The notes below the pieces were generated by a model that had not been told where the DNA came from, ran no database searches, and was given only the letters and a program-made list of their open reading frames with translations. Source: Tectiglobus sp965223355 (GTDB lineage: Bacteria > Pseudomonadota > Alphaproteobacteria > Rhizobiales > Hyphomicrobiaceae). From it: a stretch of 64,000 nt of DNA. A program made the translations under genes and the position numbers. The stretch is from the NCBI GenBank assembly GCA_965223355.1, contig CBDCWE010000003.1, positions 4,987,451-5,051,450 of the forward strand, read 5' to 3'. Positions 33,174-42,765 of the stretch are shown one piece after another (the stretch's first letter is position 1; each line of letters opens with the position of its first letter).

Positions 33174-34502
33174 ATGAAGTATCACGCCTACGAACTGGCC
33201 CACGCTCTCGTTTCACCAATGCGCTTGTTTGCCAAGGGCTTACGCTTTCAAATTGACTTTCCGCTTAATCCGATTTCGGCAACACCATTCGGCAAAACTA
33301 TTTCTGCGGCCTGTCAGGTCTTCGAAGATGTCACCCGACGCTACGGCAAACCGGATTGGGACATCAACGCCACGTCGGTCAACGGTCGCGCCGTTCCCGT
33401 TGAAATCGAACAGGCCCTGTTCAAACCGTTTTGCGAACTGATCCACTTCAAGCGTCAATTGCCGGTCAGCCATCACCGCCGGGACCCGAAAGTGCTGATT
33501 GTCGCGCCAATGTCGGGCCACTACGCAACTTTGCTGCGCGGCACGGTCAACGCGATGCTGCCGGAACATGACGTCTATGTCACCGACTGGATCGACGCCC
33601 GCGAGGTACCGGTGTTCCAGGGCCGCTTCGACCTCGACGACTTTATCGATTACGTCATCGAATTCTGCGAATTCCTCGGACCCCACACCCATGTCATAGC
33701 GGTTTGCCAACCGGCCGTGCCGGTGCTGGCGGCAACGGCGCTGATGGCCTCACGTGATCACGCCGCCCAACCGGCATCCCTGACCTTGATGGGTGGGCCG
33801 ATCGATACCCGCCGCAACCCGACGGTGGTCAACGATCTGGCCGCAACGCGACCAATCGAGTGGTTCGAGCGCAACGTCATTTCCTCGGTGCCCTGGCCCA
33901 ACGCCGGCATGCTGCGCCGGGTCTATCCCGGTTTCATCCAGCTGACCGGCTTCATGACCATGAACCTCGACCGGCACCGCAAGGCGCACTGGGAATTGTT
34001 CGACAATCTCGTCAAGGGCGACTGCGATTCGGTGGCCCAGCACCGCAAGTTCTATGACGAGTATCTCGCCGTGATGGATCTGCCGGCCGAATTTTACCTG
34101 CACACCGTACGCACCGCCTTCCAGGAACACGCGCTGCCGAAGGGCGAGATGCGCCATCGCGGTGAACGCGTCGATTGTGGCGCGATCACCAAGACCGCGC
34201 TGATGACGGTTGAAGGTGAAAACGACGATATTTGCGGGCTCGGCCAAACCCAGGCCGCACACGACCTCTGTATCAACGTTCCCGAGGACGAACACTTCCA
34301 CTATGTGCAGCCGGGTGTCGGCCATTACGGCGTCTTCAACGGCACCCGCTGGCGCACGGAAATTCAACCGCGCATTCGCGATATGATCCGCTCGATCGAC
34401 CAAAAGCGGCGCCGCGAACAAGCCATCGAGCCGATCATCCAGGCGGCAACAGGCATGCACGCCACGACACCGGTCGCCCTGCCGAGCAGCAGCCTGCATT
34501 GA
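33174..34502 (+). CDS. phaZ: Intracellular polyhydroxyalkanoate depolymerase
   Basis: 442 residues from MKYHAYELAHALVSPMRLFA. The alpha/beta-hydrolase core has the nucleophile in VCQPAVPVLA, where Cys replaces Ser as in Ralstonia PhaZ1-type enzymes. The acidic residue lies in VEGENDDICGLGQT and the His in QPGVGHYGVFNGTRW. It degrades stored PHB granules in the cytoplasm. The 29-residue upstream part of the frame is not conserved. It is followed 64 bp later by element B copy 4. Confidence 0.93.
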   Translation: MKYHAYELAHALVSPMRLFAKGLRFQIDFPLNPISATPFGKTISAACQVFEDVTRRYGKPDWDINATSVNGRAVPVEIEQALFKPFCELIHFKRQLPVSHHRRDPKVLIVAPMSGHYATLLRGTVNAMLPEHDVYVTDWIDAREVPVFQGRFDLDDFIDYVIEFCEFLGPHTHVIAVCQPAVPVLAATALMASRDHAAQPASLTLMGGPIDTRRNPTVVNDLAATRPIEWFERNVISSVPWPNAGMLRRVYPGFIQLTGFMTMNLDRHRKAHWELFDNLVKGDCDSVAQHRKFYDEYLAVMDLPAEFYLHTVRTAFQEHALPKGEMRHRGERVDCGAITKTALMTVEGENDDICGLGQTQAAHDLCINVPEDEHFHYVQPGVGHYGVFNGTRWRTEIQPRIRDMIRSIDQKRRREQAIEPIIQAATGMHATTPVALPSSSLH

Positions 34503-34565
34503 TCGCCAACGTCGCCGGCGTTTGCCAATCTGCGAGTTTTGAGCAGCCTGGGTCCGCAAAGTCGG

Positions 34566-34704
34566 CTAGAGCAACCTGCCTTTATTCGGAATCGGAACGA
34601 TCCCGAATAAAGGCAGAAAGTTGCTCGCCTCTAAAGTGGCGATCATCTTTGTGCTTTAAGTTGGAACCGCAATAGCGGTTCCAACTTAAAGCACGATGAT
34701 CTAG
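34566..34704 (+). repeat. Repeat element B, copy 4
   Basis: Complete reference copy: CTA, then GAGCAAC...GTTGCTC, GCC...GGC, GATCATC...GATGATC, then TAG, with no unpaired base between the stems. It separates phaZ from the following SDR gene. Confidence 0.95.
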
Positions 34705-34855
34705 ATCATTGCCGCATGAGGCGGGTCGACCCAGCCGGTCCACTGCCCGGCCCGGCCGCCTCGGGCAAGCCTGGCCTCGGGTGGCCAACAGTGGCCGGGC
34801 GGGAAAGCGGGCTGGTTCGAGCGAACTCTGAAGGCGATAAAGTTGGCGGCCGTTC

Positions 34856-35752
34856 TTGAATTACATCGCTGTGAGCGTGCCGCCCCAGCATCGGTTGATT
34901 GATTTGGACAAGGTTGTACTCGTCACCGGCGGTTCTTCCGGCATTGGCCGCGCCACCTGCCGGCTGTTGGTCGATCAGGGCTGGCGCGTCTACGGTGCGA
35001 GCCGCCGCGCGATACCGGAGGTCGCCGGGCCAAAAGTCGCCAGGACGGAGGTTACCTGGCGCCATCTCACGATGGACGTCACGGATGAGGCCGCCATCGC
35101 AGCGGCGATGACAACACTCAGCGATGAGGCCGGCCGCCTCGATGCCGTCGTCCACTGCGCCGGCGAGAGTTTCGTTGCGCCGATCGAAGAGGCATCGATC
35201 GCGGAGGTCCAACGCCATTTCGACCTGAACGTATTCGGCACGGTCCGCGTTCTCCAGGCGGTGTTGCCGGTCATGCGCGCCCAGCGCCATGGCAAACTGA
35301 TCGTCATCGGCTCGATTGGCGGCCTGATCGGGCTGCCGTTCCACGGCTATTACTCGGCCGGCAAGTTCGCGCTCGACGGCCTGATCGAGGCGTTGCGCCC
35401 CGAGATCAAGCCCTTCGGCATCGATGCGACCGTGCTGCATCCGGGCGACATCGACACCGAAATCGGCCAGAACCGTGTCGCAACGGCCCAAACCGATGCC
35501 GGTTCGCCTTATCACGCGGCCTACCAGCGAGCCGTCGCCTCCTACGCCGCCGCCGAGCAGGCCGGCAGCCACCCCGATCTCGTCGCCAAGGAAATCGCGC
35601 GCCTGCTGGCCAAACCGCACATGCCGGTCCGCGCGCTGGCCGGCAAGTCGATCGAAAAACTCGGCGTCGTCGCCAAACGTCTGCTGCCGTCGCGCCAGTT
35701 CGAATACGTCATGGCCCGCGCCTACGGACCGGGCACCAAAGACAAAGACTGA
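34856..35752 (+). CDS. Short-chain dehydrogenase/reductase (SDR)
   Basis: Up to 298 residues, classical SDR: cofactor loop TGGSSGIGRA, Ser in IVIGSIGG and the catalytic YSAGK. A longer C-terminal part (about 90 residues after the Rossmann core) resembles SDRs that act on lipids or retinol-like substrates. The start is uncertain: the frame opens with TTG at 34856, with GTG codons at 34871 and 34877 and no ATG before the cofactor loop. Substrate unknown. Confidence 0.82.
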   Translation: MNYIAVSVPPQHRLIDLDKVVLVTGGSSGIGRATCRLLVDQGWRVYGASRRAIPEVAGPKVARTEVTWRHLTMDVTDEAAIAAAMTTLSDEAGRLDAVVHCAGESFVAPIEEASIAEVQRHFDLNVFGTVRVLQAVLPVMRAQRHGKLIVIGSIGGLIGLPFHGYYSAGKFALDGLIEALRPEIKPFGIDATVLHPGDIDTEIGQNRVATAQTDAGSPYHAAYQRAVASYAAAEQAGSHPDLVAKEIARLLAKPHMPVRALAGKSIEKLGVVAKRLLPSRQFEYVMARAYGPGTKDKD

Positions 35753-35827
35753 CGCGATGCCGGCTGGCGGCTCGCAGAATTTTCCGGCAGAATTTTCCGA
35801 CGGTGTCGCATTCACCGCGCGAAGCCG

Positions 35828-37579
35828 TCACCGCGCGGCATCATCGTGCGCACGGGCAGCAGCCAGCAGCGCCTCGGGATCGGAAACGCCGTAGTCCGTG
35901 CGCGCCGCCGCAATCGTCACGTAACCATCGAGCAGGTCACGGCCGATCGCCGCCGGCGCCCTGTTGCGGGCCGCGCCGAAGCCGCCGGCGCCCGGGGTCA
36001 CGAGATCGACCACCGAACCACCCGGAACATCGAACGCCCCCTTCGAGGGCAGCGCCCGCGACTTGCCGTCCGGCGTGTTGAGGATCACCGTTGCCGGCGC
36101 GCCGGCCTTGCCGCCCTGCAAACCGAACGGCGGTGAGGTCATGCGCTCCATACACAACGAGCCGACCGCCTCGGCCGCCGCCAATAGCCGCCAGATCCGT
36201 CGCGCCGCGCATCCGCCGCGATATTGCCCGGCGCCGCCGCTGTCCGGCACGATCTCATAGCGTTCGACACGCAGCGGAAACGCCATCTCGATCACCTCGA
36301 TCGGCGTGTTCATGGTGTTGGAGATCGCGCTTGCAATAACGTTGATGCCGTCCTTGTTGGGCCGCGCGCCGAAACCACCCTTGATGGTCTCGTAGGACAC
36401 GTAGCGCCGGTTGGTGCGCGGATCGAGACCGCCGAATGTCAGGATTGCCGACGTGCCCTGGCTACAGGCCATCACCTGGTCCGGCCAGAACTCGGCGAGT
36501 GCGCCCATCACCATATCGGCGGTGCGATGCGACATCTCATGGTTCGAATAGACCACCGGCGAGGGATATTCGGCATTGACCACCGTACCCGTGGGCGCCG
36601 TCACCTTGATCGTGCGCCAGCAACCGGAGTTGGGCGGGATCAGGCTGTTGGGATCGATCGCGGTTTTAAGGCCGCAGTAGACCCCCGATGCGGTGACCGA
36701 CAGCGCCGCGTTCATCGGACCCCGGACCTGCGGATCGGTGCCGGCAAAATCAACGGTGATGCCGTCGCCCTTCTTGCTGACCTTCATGCGGATCCAGAAC
36801 GGCGCGTCGTTGCCGGCATCGTCATCGGCGATCCCATCGCCGTCGCAGAAATCCTCAAAGCGGCCCTCACCGTCCGGCAGGTCCGACAGCATCGCGCGCA
36901 TCAGGCGCTCGGAATAATCCATCACTTCGGCCATGTAGGCCTTGAGCCGCTGGGCGCCGTGCTGGGCGGCAAGGCTTTGCAGGCGCTCCGTCGCGCGCAG
37001 CGTGGCGGCGAGTTGCGCGCCGAGATCGCCCTTGCGTTCATCCGGCGTGCGCACGTTGGCGAGGATCACCTTCTCGAGGTCTTCGTTCATTTGCCCACCG
37101 GCGATCAGGCGCAGCGGCGGCAGGCGCAGGCCTTCGCCGTAGATCTCCGTGACGGCACCATAGCTGCCGGGCGTCGCCGAGCCGATATCGGGCCAATGCG
37201 CGCGCAGACATGAAAAGCCGAGCAGCGTGCCGTCGTAGAACGCCGGGCGAATGACATTGACGTCGGGCAGATGACTGCCGCCGAAATAGGGATCGTTGTG
37301 GATGAACACATCACCGTCATGCACATCCTCACCGAACGCCTTGACGATCGCACGCACTGCATCGGGCATCGAACCGAGATGGATCGGCAGATCCGGCCCC
37401 TGGGCCACCATCTCACCTCGATCGTCGAACACGCCGCAAGAATAATCGCCCGCCGACTTCAGGATTGGCGAATAGGCGGTCTTGGCCAGCACCACGCGCA
37501 TTTCCTCGGCGATCTTGTAAAGCGAGTTCTTGACGATTTCGAACGCGGCCGGGTCGACGCTGTGTGCTGGTTCTGACAT
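35828..37579 (-). CDS. hyuB: Hydantoinase B/oxoprolinase family protein
   Basis: 583 residues beginning SVDPAAFEIVKNSLYKIAEEM, with DYSCGVFDDRGEMVAQ, HNDPYFGGSHLPD and FDVPGGSVVDLVTPGAGGFG. HyuB subunits act with HyuA in ATP-dependent opening of cyclic amides or carboxylation of ketones; the substrate cannot be told. It lies downstream of hyuA on the same strand, separated by 268 bp that contain element B copy 5, whose CTAG is 30 bp before this start. Confidence 0.92.
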   Translation of the reverse strand: MSEPAHSVDPAAFEIVKNSLYKIAEEMRVVLAKTAYSPILKSAGDYSCGVFDDRGEMVAQGPDLPIHLGSMPDAVRAIVKAFGEDVHDGDVFIHNDPYFGGSHLPDVNVIRPAFYDGTLLGFSCLRAHWPDIGSATPGSYGAVTEIYGEGLRLPPLRLIAGGQMNEDLEKVILANVRTPDERKGDLGAQLAATLRATERLQSLAAQHGAQRLKAYMAEVMDYSERLMRAMLSDLPDGEGRFEDFCDGDGIADDDAGNDAPFWIRMKVSKKGDGITVDFAGTDPQVRGPMNAALSVTASGVYCGLKTAIDPNSLIPPNSGCWRTIKVTAPTGTVVNAEYPSPVVYSNHEMSHRTADMVMGALAEFWPDQVMACSQGTSAILTFGGLDPRTNRRYVSYETIKGGFGARPNKDGINVIASAISNTMNTPIEVIEMAFPLRVERYEIVPDSGGAGQYRGGCAARRIWRLLAAAEAVGSLCMERMTSPPFGLQGGKAGAPATVILNTPDGKSRALPSKGAFDVPGGSVVDLVTPGAGGFGAARNRAPAAIGRDLLDGYVTIAAARTDYGVSDPEALLAAARAHDDAAR

Positions 37580-37608
37580 GAGACCTTCTCACTCCAAGGA
37601 AACGGACG

Positions 37609-37744
37609 CTAGATCATCGTGCTTTAAGTTGGAACCGCAATAGCGGTTCCAACTTAAAGCACAAAGATGATCGCCACTTTAGAGGCGAGCAACTTTCTGC
37701 CTTTATTCGGGATCGTTCCGATTCCGAATAAAGGCAGGTTGCTC
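37609..37744 (-). repeat. Repeat element B, copy 5
   Basis: Full-length, oriented so that hairpin 2 is next to hyuB. It lies between hyuA and hyuB and would be in their shared transcript. Confidence 0.95.
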
Positions 37745-37847
37745 AAGCCCTTCAGAGCCAACGCGAGCCATCCCGCTCGCCCGGCGGGGCGGACCGGCCC
37801 GATGCGGCAATGATCCAATACCACCCCAGCTCAAGAATTGACACACG

Positions 37848-39950
37848 TCATCGGCTTGCGGCGGCCGCGCCCGGCAGGCGCGTCAGGTGGACGAAACCGT
37901 CGCCGTCGATCACCGCTGACCAGCCGGGCGGTACGAGGATGGTCGACTCGAGCGATTCGATAATACCCGGCCCCGGCAGCTGATAGTCGGCCGGCATCAG
38001 CGCCCGGTCGAGGACCGGCGCTGCAACCTCTCCGCAGGTCCGAAACCAGACCCGGCGATGCGCCTTGACCGGATCGCTCGCCGCGGCGGCCGGCTGCTGG
38101 CGGATCGTCAGCGTTGGAATTTCACCAACCGCGACGGCCCTTACGTTGACGAGTTGTACCGGCTCGGCACGGTTGTCGTGACCGTAGGTGACGCGATGGC
38201 GTTCATGAAACATCGCTGCGATCTTTTCGATCGTTGCAGCGCAAACATCGCCGGCATCGACGGGCACGGAAATCTCGTAGGATTGGCGCGCATAGCGCAC
38301 ATCTACGGAGCGTTCGATGCGCCGCCGGCCGGCCGCCACACCGGCACGCTCGAGCATTGCCAAACCCTGCGCCTCCAAGTCTTCGAAGGCGGCCTGCATC
38401 GCCGCCGGCTCGACAACATCGCTGGTCATGTAGAACGTGCGCACATAATCGCGCTTGAGGTCGGTGCCAACCAGACCGAGCGCGGAAAAGGCGCCCGGGA
38501 TCGGCGGGCAGATGACCGCGGCAACGGCCAGTTCGCCGGCCAGCGCCGCCGCATGCAACGGCCCGGCCCCGCCGAATGCAGCGAGGGTGAAATCACGCGG
38601 GTCGTGGCCGCGCTGCACGGAAACGATCTTGAGCGCTTCGCCCATCGCATTGTTGACGACGTCGATGACGGCCGCCGCCGCGGTGCGCACATCGACACCA
38701 AGTGGCCCGGCCAACCGTTCCTCGACCGCCGCCCGCGCCGCGCCAATGTCGATCGGCAGGTCGCCGGCCAACAGCGAAGCGGCATCGAGATACCCGAGCA
38801 GCAGATTGCAGTCCGTCACCGTCGGTTCGCTGCCGCCGCGGTTGTAGCAGACCGGACCCGGTGACGCGCCCGCACTGTGCGGTCCGACACGCAGCGCGCC
38901 GGCTCGGTCGACCCAGGCAATGGAGCCGCCGCCGGCCGAAACCTCCGCCAGGTCGATCACCGGCACCCGGATCGGATGCCCGGTGCCGTTCATCCAACGG
39001 TTCATGCTGGAGCCGCCGCCGACCTCGTATTCAGGCGTCGTCTCGTAGTGGCCGTCGCGGATCAGGCTGGCTTTGGCCGTCGTTCCGCCCATATCGAAGG
39101 ACAACAGGTTCAACCGACCGGTTTGGCGCGCTGCGACGGCGGCGGCGACGACGCCGGCCGCCGGACCGGATTCAACCGCCATCGCCGGCATCGTCCGGCC
39201 TTCGCCGGCTTCGAACACGCCACCGTTCGAGCCCATCACGTAGAGCGGCGGCAATCCCAGTTCCCCGACCGCCTGTTCGAGGTGCGACAGATACCGGGTC
39301 AGGATCGGTCCGACATAGGCACATACCGAGGTTGTACTGGTGCGCTCGAACTCGCGGATCTCCGGCAGAACCTCCGACGACAGAAACACCGGCACGTCCG
39401 GCAACGCATCGCGCAAGCGCGCGCCAAGGCGTTGTTCATGGTCGCGATTGAGAAAACTGAACAGCAGCGACACGGCGACCGCCTCGACCCGATGCGCGCG
39501 CAGACACTCGATCAAGCCGTCGATCTCGCTCTCATCAAGCGGCGTCACGACGGCGCCGTCCGCACCAATGCGCTCGGTGATCTCGAAGCGCCGACGCCGC
39601 GGGATCAAAACCGCGGGCGGGTCCTGGAACAGATCATAAAGATCGGCGCGCGCCGCCCGCCGCATTTCGAGAACATCGCGAAATCCCCGCGTCGAGATGA
39701 GCGCCGCCCGCGCACCCTTTTCCTCCAGGATCGCGTTGGTCACGACGGTCGTTGCATGCGAGAGAAGGCTGACGTCTGCCGCATCGATCTGATAGCGGGC
39801 CATGGCCGTGCGCAAACCTTCGAGCACGCCGTCGGCGAAGTTCGCAACCGTGGTCGTCACCTTGGCAACGCCGATTGTTCCACTGTCTTCGTCGACCAAC
39901 GCGACATCCGTAAACGTCCCGCCAATATCAACACCAATGCGCCACGCCAT
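37848..39950 (-). CDS. hyuA: Hydantoinase A/oxoprolinase family protein
   Basis: 700 residues. It starts MAWRIGVDIGGTFTDVALVD (ATP-grasping actin-like fold) and continues with LLSHATTVVTNAILEEKGA, LSFDMGGTTAKASLI and FGGAGPLHAAALAGEL. It is the ATPase subunit that works with HyuB encoded next to it. The product could be a 5-oxoprolinase, N-methylhydantoinase or acetone/acetophenone-carboxylase-like subunit. Confidence 0.93.
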   Translation of the reverse strand: MAWRIGVDIGGTFTDVALVDEDSGTIGVAKVTTTVANFADGVLEGLRTAMARYQIDAADVSLLSHATTVVTNAILEEKGARAALISTRGFRDVLEMRRAARADLYDLFQDPPAVLIPRRRRFEITERIGADGAVVTPLDESEIDGLIECLRAHRVEAVAVSLLFSFLNRDHEQRLGARLRDALPDVPVFLSSEVLPEIREFERTSTTSVCAYVGPILTRYLSHLEQAVGELGLPPLYVMGSNGGVFEAGEGRTMPAMAVESGPAAGVVAAAVAARQTGRLNLLSFDMGGTTAKASLIRDGHYETTPEYEVGGGSSMNRWMNGTGHPIRVPVIDLAEVSAGGGSIAWVDRAGALRVGPHSAGASPGPVCYNRGGSEPTVTDCNLLLGYLDAASLLAGDLPIDIGAARAAVEERLAGPLGVDVRTAAAAVIDVVNNAMGEALKIVSVQRGHDPRDFTLAAFGGAGPLHAAALAGELAVAAVICPPIPGAFSALGLVGTDLKRDYVRTFYMTSDVVEPAAMQAAFEDLEAQGLAMLERAGVAAGRRRIERSVDVRYARQSYEISVPVDAGDVCAATIEKIAAMFHERHRVTYGHDNRAEPVQLVNVRAVAVGEIPTLTIRQQPAAAASDPVKAHRRVWFRTCGEVAAPVLDRALMPADYQLPGPGIIESLESTILVPPGWSAVIDGDGFVHLTRLPGAAAASR

Positions 39951-40159
39951 CGTCGACTGTCCCCTATGATCGGTCCAACGTTATCCCTGAGGCGCCCTCG
40001 GTTGAAAGTGACGCTTGAGCAGAGATTACACTACGGATGGGTTGGTGGCGCGCCCAGCGTTCAGCCGTCGAGCCATGGCCCGCTCACCGCCGCGTGCGCG
40101 CGCTCCGTTGCCGATCCCGATCGCGGTTTAGTTTGGGTGCGCAATGCTCGCGCGCGATG

Positions 40160-41179
40160 CTATTTCGCCGGCGGCGCGTCGGGCTCGCCAAGGCAGGCAT
40201 CATCGACCGGCACACCGGAACGCGCGATGCAGCGCGACAGCTGCTTGATGTCGTCCGGCGAGTGATAGGTCGCATAAGGGGCGATCAGCACGCGGTTCTC
40301 GCCGCCTTCGAGATTGCCGAACCGATCGATCTTGCCGGCCAGTTGCGGGCGCTGCTTGAGGATCGCCGAGCGCAAACTTTCGCCGTCGATGAAATCGTCC
40401 GGCAGTTGATCGAACGGGCCATCGAAATAATTGTTCAACTCGATGTTGCCGCCGAATACGCCAATCAACGCTTTGCGGCCACGATCGGCTTTGTCGATGT
40501 GGAACAAGAAGCCGGTTCGCCGCCCGATCAGGATTCGGGTGCTGGCTTGCGATGGCGAAAACTGTTCGGCGACGTCGGATGTCTCGTCGAGTGTGAAAAG
40601 AAACACGTTGCGCTTATCATCGAACGACAGAAAGAACCGGAGGCCCGATTCATCGAAGACCGGGCCGATGAACCGCTCGTTCGGCCCGAGGTGGCCCGCG
40701 GGCGGGCGCACGTTCGAAAGATCATTGAGTTCGAACACCACCTTCCGGCGAGCGAAGCCGACCTGCCATATCAACGGCGCGACTTGGCTGACCTCGACGC
40801 CGTCGTCGGGCCCGAGCAAGGCACGTTGGCCGCGCCCGTCTGAATGCTGCATGGTCGCCGAGCGAAAGTAGGTGAAGTAGACCAGGCCGCGTTTGCGCGC
40901 CTGGGCATCGAGGCGCATGTTTCCGGCATACCTGACGCCGGCGTGATGAAACGAGAAATAATAGTAACCCTCGGTCGGATAGACTTTGACGCGGTCGGGA
41001 AGCGCGTTGAGGACAGCCGCGAAGACCGCCTTCGGATCTTGGATCTTGAGGCCACGGTTTTGCTGCAGGGCCTCGACATAGGCTTGGTTGGTCCGCAGCC
41101 CGCCCACGATATCGCCGGCGCTCGCCGATGCTGCGCTGAACGTCAAACCGAGCCAGGCAACGAGACCGATCGCGCGCAT
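40160..41179 (-). CDS. Secreted protein of unknown function
   Basis: 339 residues from MRAIGLVAWLGLTFSAASASA, a clear signal peptide. The mature part is rich in aromatic and beta-type segments (GYYYFSFHHAGVRYAGNM, FERFIGP-like ERFIGPVFDESGLRFFLSF, KRNVFLFTLDETSDV) and ends with a Cys pair (SRCIARSG and DACLGEP). I recognise no family. The longer frame to 41302 is encoded by element B copy 6, whose edge is 45 bp upstream. Periplasmic location is likely. Confidence 0.8.
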   Translation of the reverse strand: MRAIGLVAWLGLTFSAASASAGDIVGGLRTNQAYVEALQQNRGLKIQDPKAVFAAVLNALPDRVKVYPTEGYYYFSFHHAGVRYAGNMRLDAQARKRGLVYFTYFRSATMQHSDGRGQRALLGPDDGVEVSQVAPLIWQVGFARRKVVFELNDLSNVRPPAGHLGPNERFIGPVFDESGLRFFLSFDDKRNVFLFTLDETSDVAEQFSPSQASTRILIGRRTGFLFHIDKADRGRKALIGVFGGNIELNNYFDGPFDQLPDDFIDGESLRSAILKQRPQLAGKIDRFGNLEGGENRVLIAPYATYHSPDDIKQLSRCIARSGVPVDDACLGEPDAPPAK

Positions 41180-41209
41180 GACATCACCTCGCCCGTCCAA
41201 ATGACCACT

Positions 41210-41224
41210 GGTGGTCTCAATCAC
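41210..41224. repeat. Single end of repeat element A
   Basis: GGTGGTCTCAATCAC is one inverted end of element A, immediately joined to the CTAG of element B copy 6. No partner end is visible nearby. Confidence 0.7.
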
Positions 41225-41360
41225 TAGCAACCTGTCTTTATTCGGAATCGGAACGATCCCGAATAAAGACAGAAAGTTGCTCGCCTCTAAAGTAGCGATC
41301 ATCTTTGTGCTTTAAGTTGGAACCGCAATGGCGGTTCCAACTTAAAGCACGATGATCTAG
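41224..41360 (+). repeat. Repeat element B, copy 6
   Basis: Full-length with compensatory-looking changes: hairpin 1 has CTGTC paired with GACAG instead of CTGCC/GGCAG, so pairing is kept. The loop of hairpin 2 reads AATG instead of AATA. Confidence 0.95.
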
Positions 41361-41423
41361 AGACATAGAGAAAGGAAAGCGCGCGGTTGCACGCTTTCCC
41401 GAGTTCAGTCGTTGTTCGGCTGA

Positions 41424-41783
41424 TTACCAGCGACGGCTGCGCCAGCGCCGGTGCCAACCCCACCGACGGCTGCGCCAGCGGCGATGGTAGCCGCCGCGAC
41501 GGCTGCGCCAGCGCCGATGCCAGCCCCACCGACGGCTGCGCCAGCGGCGATGGTAGCCGCCATCGCGCCAACGCCGCCGACCGCACGCATCCGAATGACG
41601 GTGGCCGCGGCGCCATCCACAATGCCAACCGTGAGTCTTTTGCACCAGGCCTTCGGCGCCTGCATCGACGATCTTGCCGGCGATCGCGGCTGCCGGCATC
41701 GGTGCAGCTTGGGCGCCGCCGCCGGCAAAGAATGTCGCAACGGCCAACGCCATCGCTCCCAAAATGTTTGTCAGCTTACTCAT
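41424..41783 (-). CDS. Secreted Trp/Arg/His-rich tandem-repeat protein
   Basis: 119 residues. The signal peptide MSKLTNILGAMALAVATFFA ends near GGAQA. A short stretch with a Cys (KTHGWHCGWRRGHRHSDAC) is followed by tandem units GYHRRWRSRR and WGWHRRWRSRR. The layout resembles the Rhizobiales proteins annotated as GCG_CRPN prefix-to-repeats; function unknown. The DNA repeat unit is about 30-33 bp, so the count can vary between strains. Opposite-strand frames here are artefacts of the repeat. Confidence 0.78.
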   Translation of the reverse strand: MSKLTNILGAMALAVATFFAGGGAQAAPMPAAAIAGKIVDAGAEGLVQKTHGWHCGWRRGHRHSDACGRRRWRDGGYHRRWRSRRWGWHRRWRSRRGGYHRRWRSRRWGWHRRWRSRRW

Positions 41784-42765
41784 CAGGCTTAACCTTTCTT
41801 GTCAGATCCCGGTTCAAAAAACCGACCGAACGCCACCAGATTACACATCGGCAATGAACAAAGCTTGGCCGGCGCATTCATTCCCAGTTCATCGGTGCCC
41901 GACCGGTTGGTCCGACCCGGGAGCAGCCTACGGTTTGCGCACCTTGGAGGCCGGCCGTTGACAGACGTTGCCGCCGCCCGGCTCGCGGTTCTGGCGCGCG
42001 CGCAGCGATGAAACCGTGCATGCTGAAATGGCGAAAATTGTGGCCTTTCGTCACAGCCGAAGGCGGGCTGTGCACGCCGGCAGGAATTCATCTGGGTATC
42101 AAACCTCTGCGTATCATAGCGACGCTTGTTGCCGTTCGGCGATCGCATGGCGCGGTTTGGCCAGCAGGCATCAGGTAGGCATCGAGTGCCCGATCGGCGG
42201 CGGGCTGGGTGTCGGCGCGATCGCAGTGGGGTCTGCGCGCCGGCGCAAAGAGCGTGGCAGCGATCGTGTTTGTGTTCGCCAACGGTCTCGGTCACACCGC
42301 GCCGGGTGGACATCTGCCTTGGCTGGTGGGCGACTTGGCTGGCGGGCGAAGGCTGCGGCCACCAAGCGGCTAAGCCGGCGCACGAAATACGTACTGCGAG
42401 ATAACTGAACTACGGGATAACTGTGGGATAACTGCGCTGCGAGATAACCGAGCGCCGGCGCGTTCGCACAGAACGGCAAAGAACGTATGAAGCGGATAAG
42501 ATGCCAGACGGACACCGGGCGCAAGGCATCGTCTTGGCGTGTCCGTCTGGCGCCGTCAGCGAGCGGGGAACGCTGTGGCACAAGTATGTTGGTCCGGCGT
42601 TGTGGTGGACGTGGGGCATGATCGTGATATTTGTAGGGCAACTGAATTGGCGGGCGGTGTTCGCACGTCAGTGGCCGGGGTTGTGGCCGAAGCGGCTTGA
42701 TCGGGCCTCACCCGACATCCGGGCCTCATCTGACATCAACGGAACAACCTGTGGAGGAGGTAGCA
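41784..42765. other. Long region without a convincing gene
   Basis: About 980 bp. All frames give Arg/Pro-rich products without family resemblance. Near 42395-42450 four imperfect copies of GGGATAACTG-like 10-mers occur. The last 20 bp contain GGAGGAGG, the ribosome-binding site of the following SDR. Confidence 0.4.

Noticed and set aside
32680..33219. 179-residue minus-strand frame between recJ and phaZ
   Set aside because: It overlaps the recJ start and the AT-rich promoter region and has no family resemblance.
38877..40265. 462-residue plus-strand frame opposite hyuA
   Set aside because: Shadow frame in high-GC DNA; the product is Arg/His-rich without domains, and hyuA is complete on the other strand.
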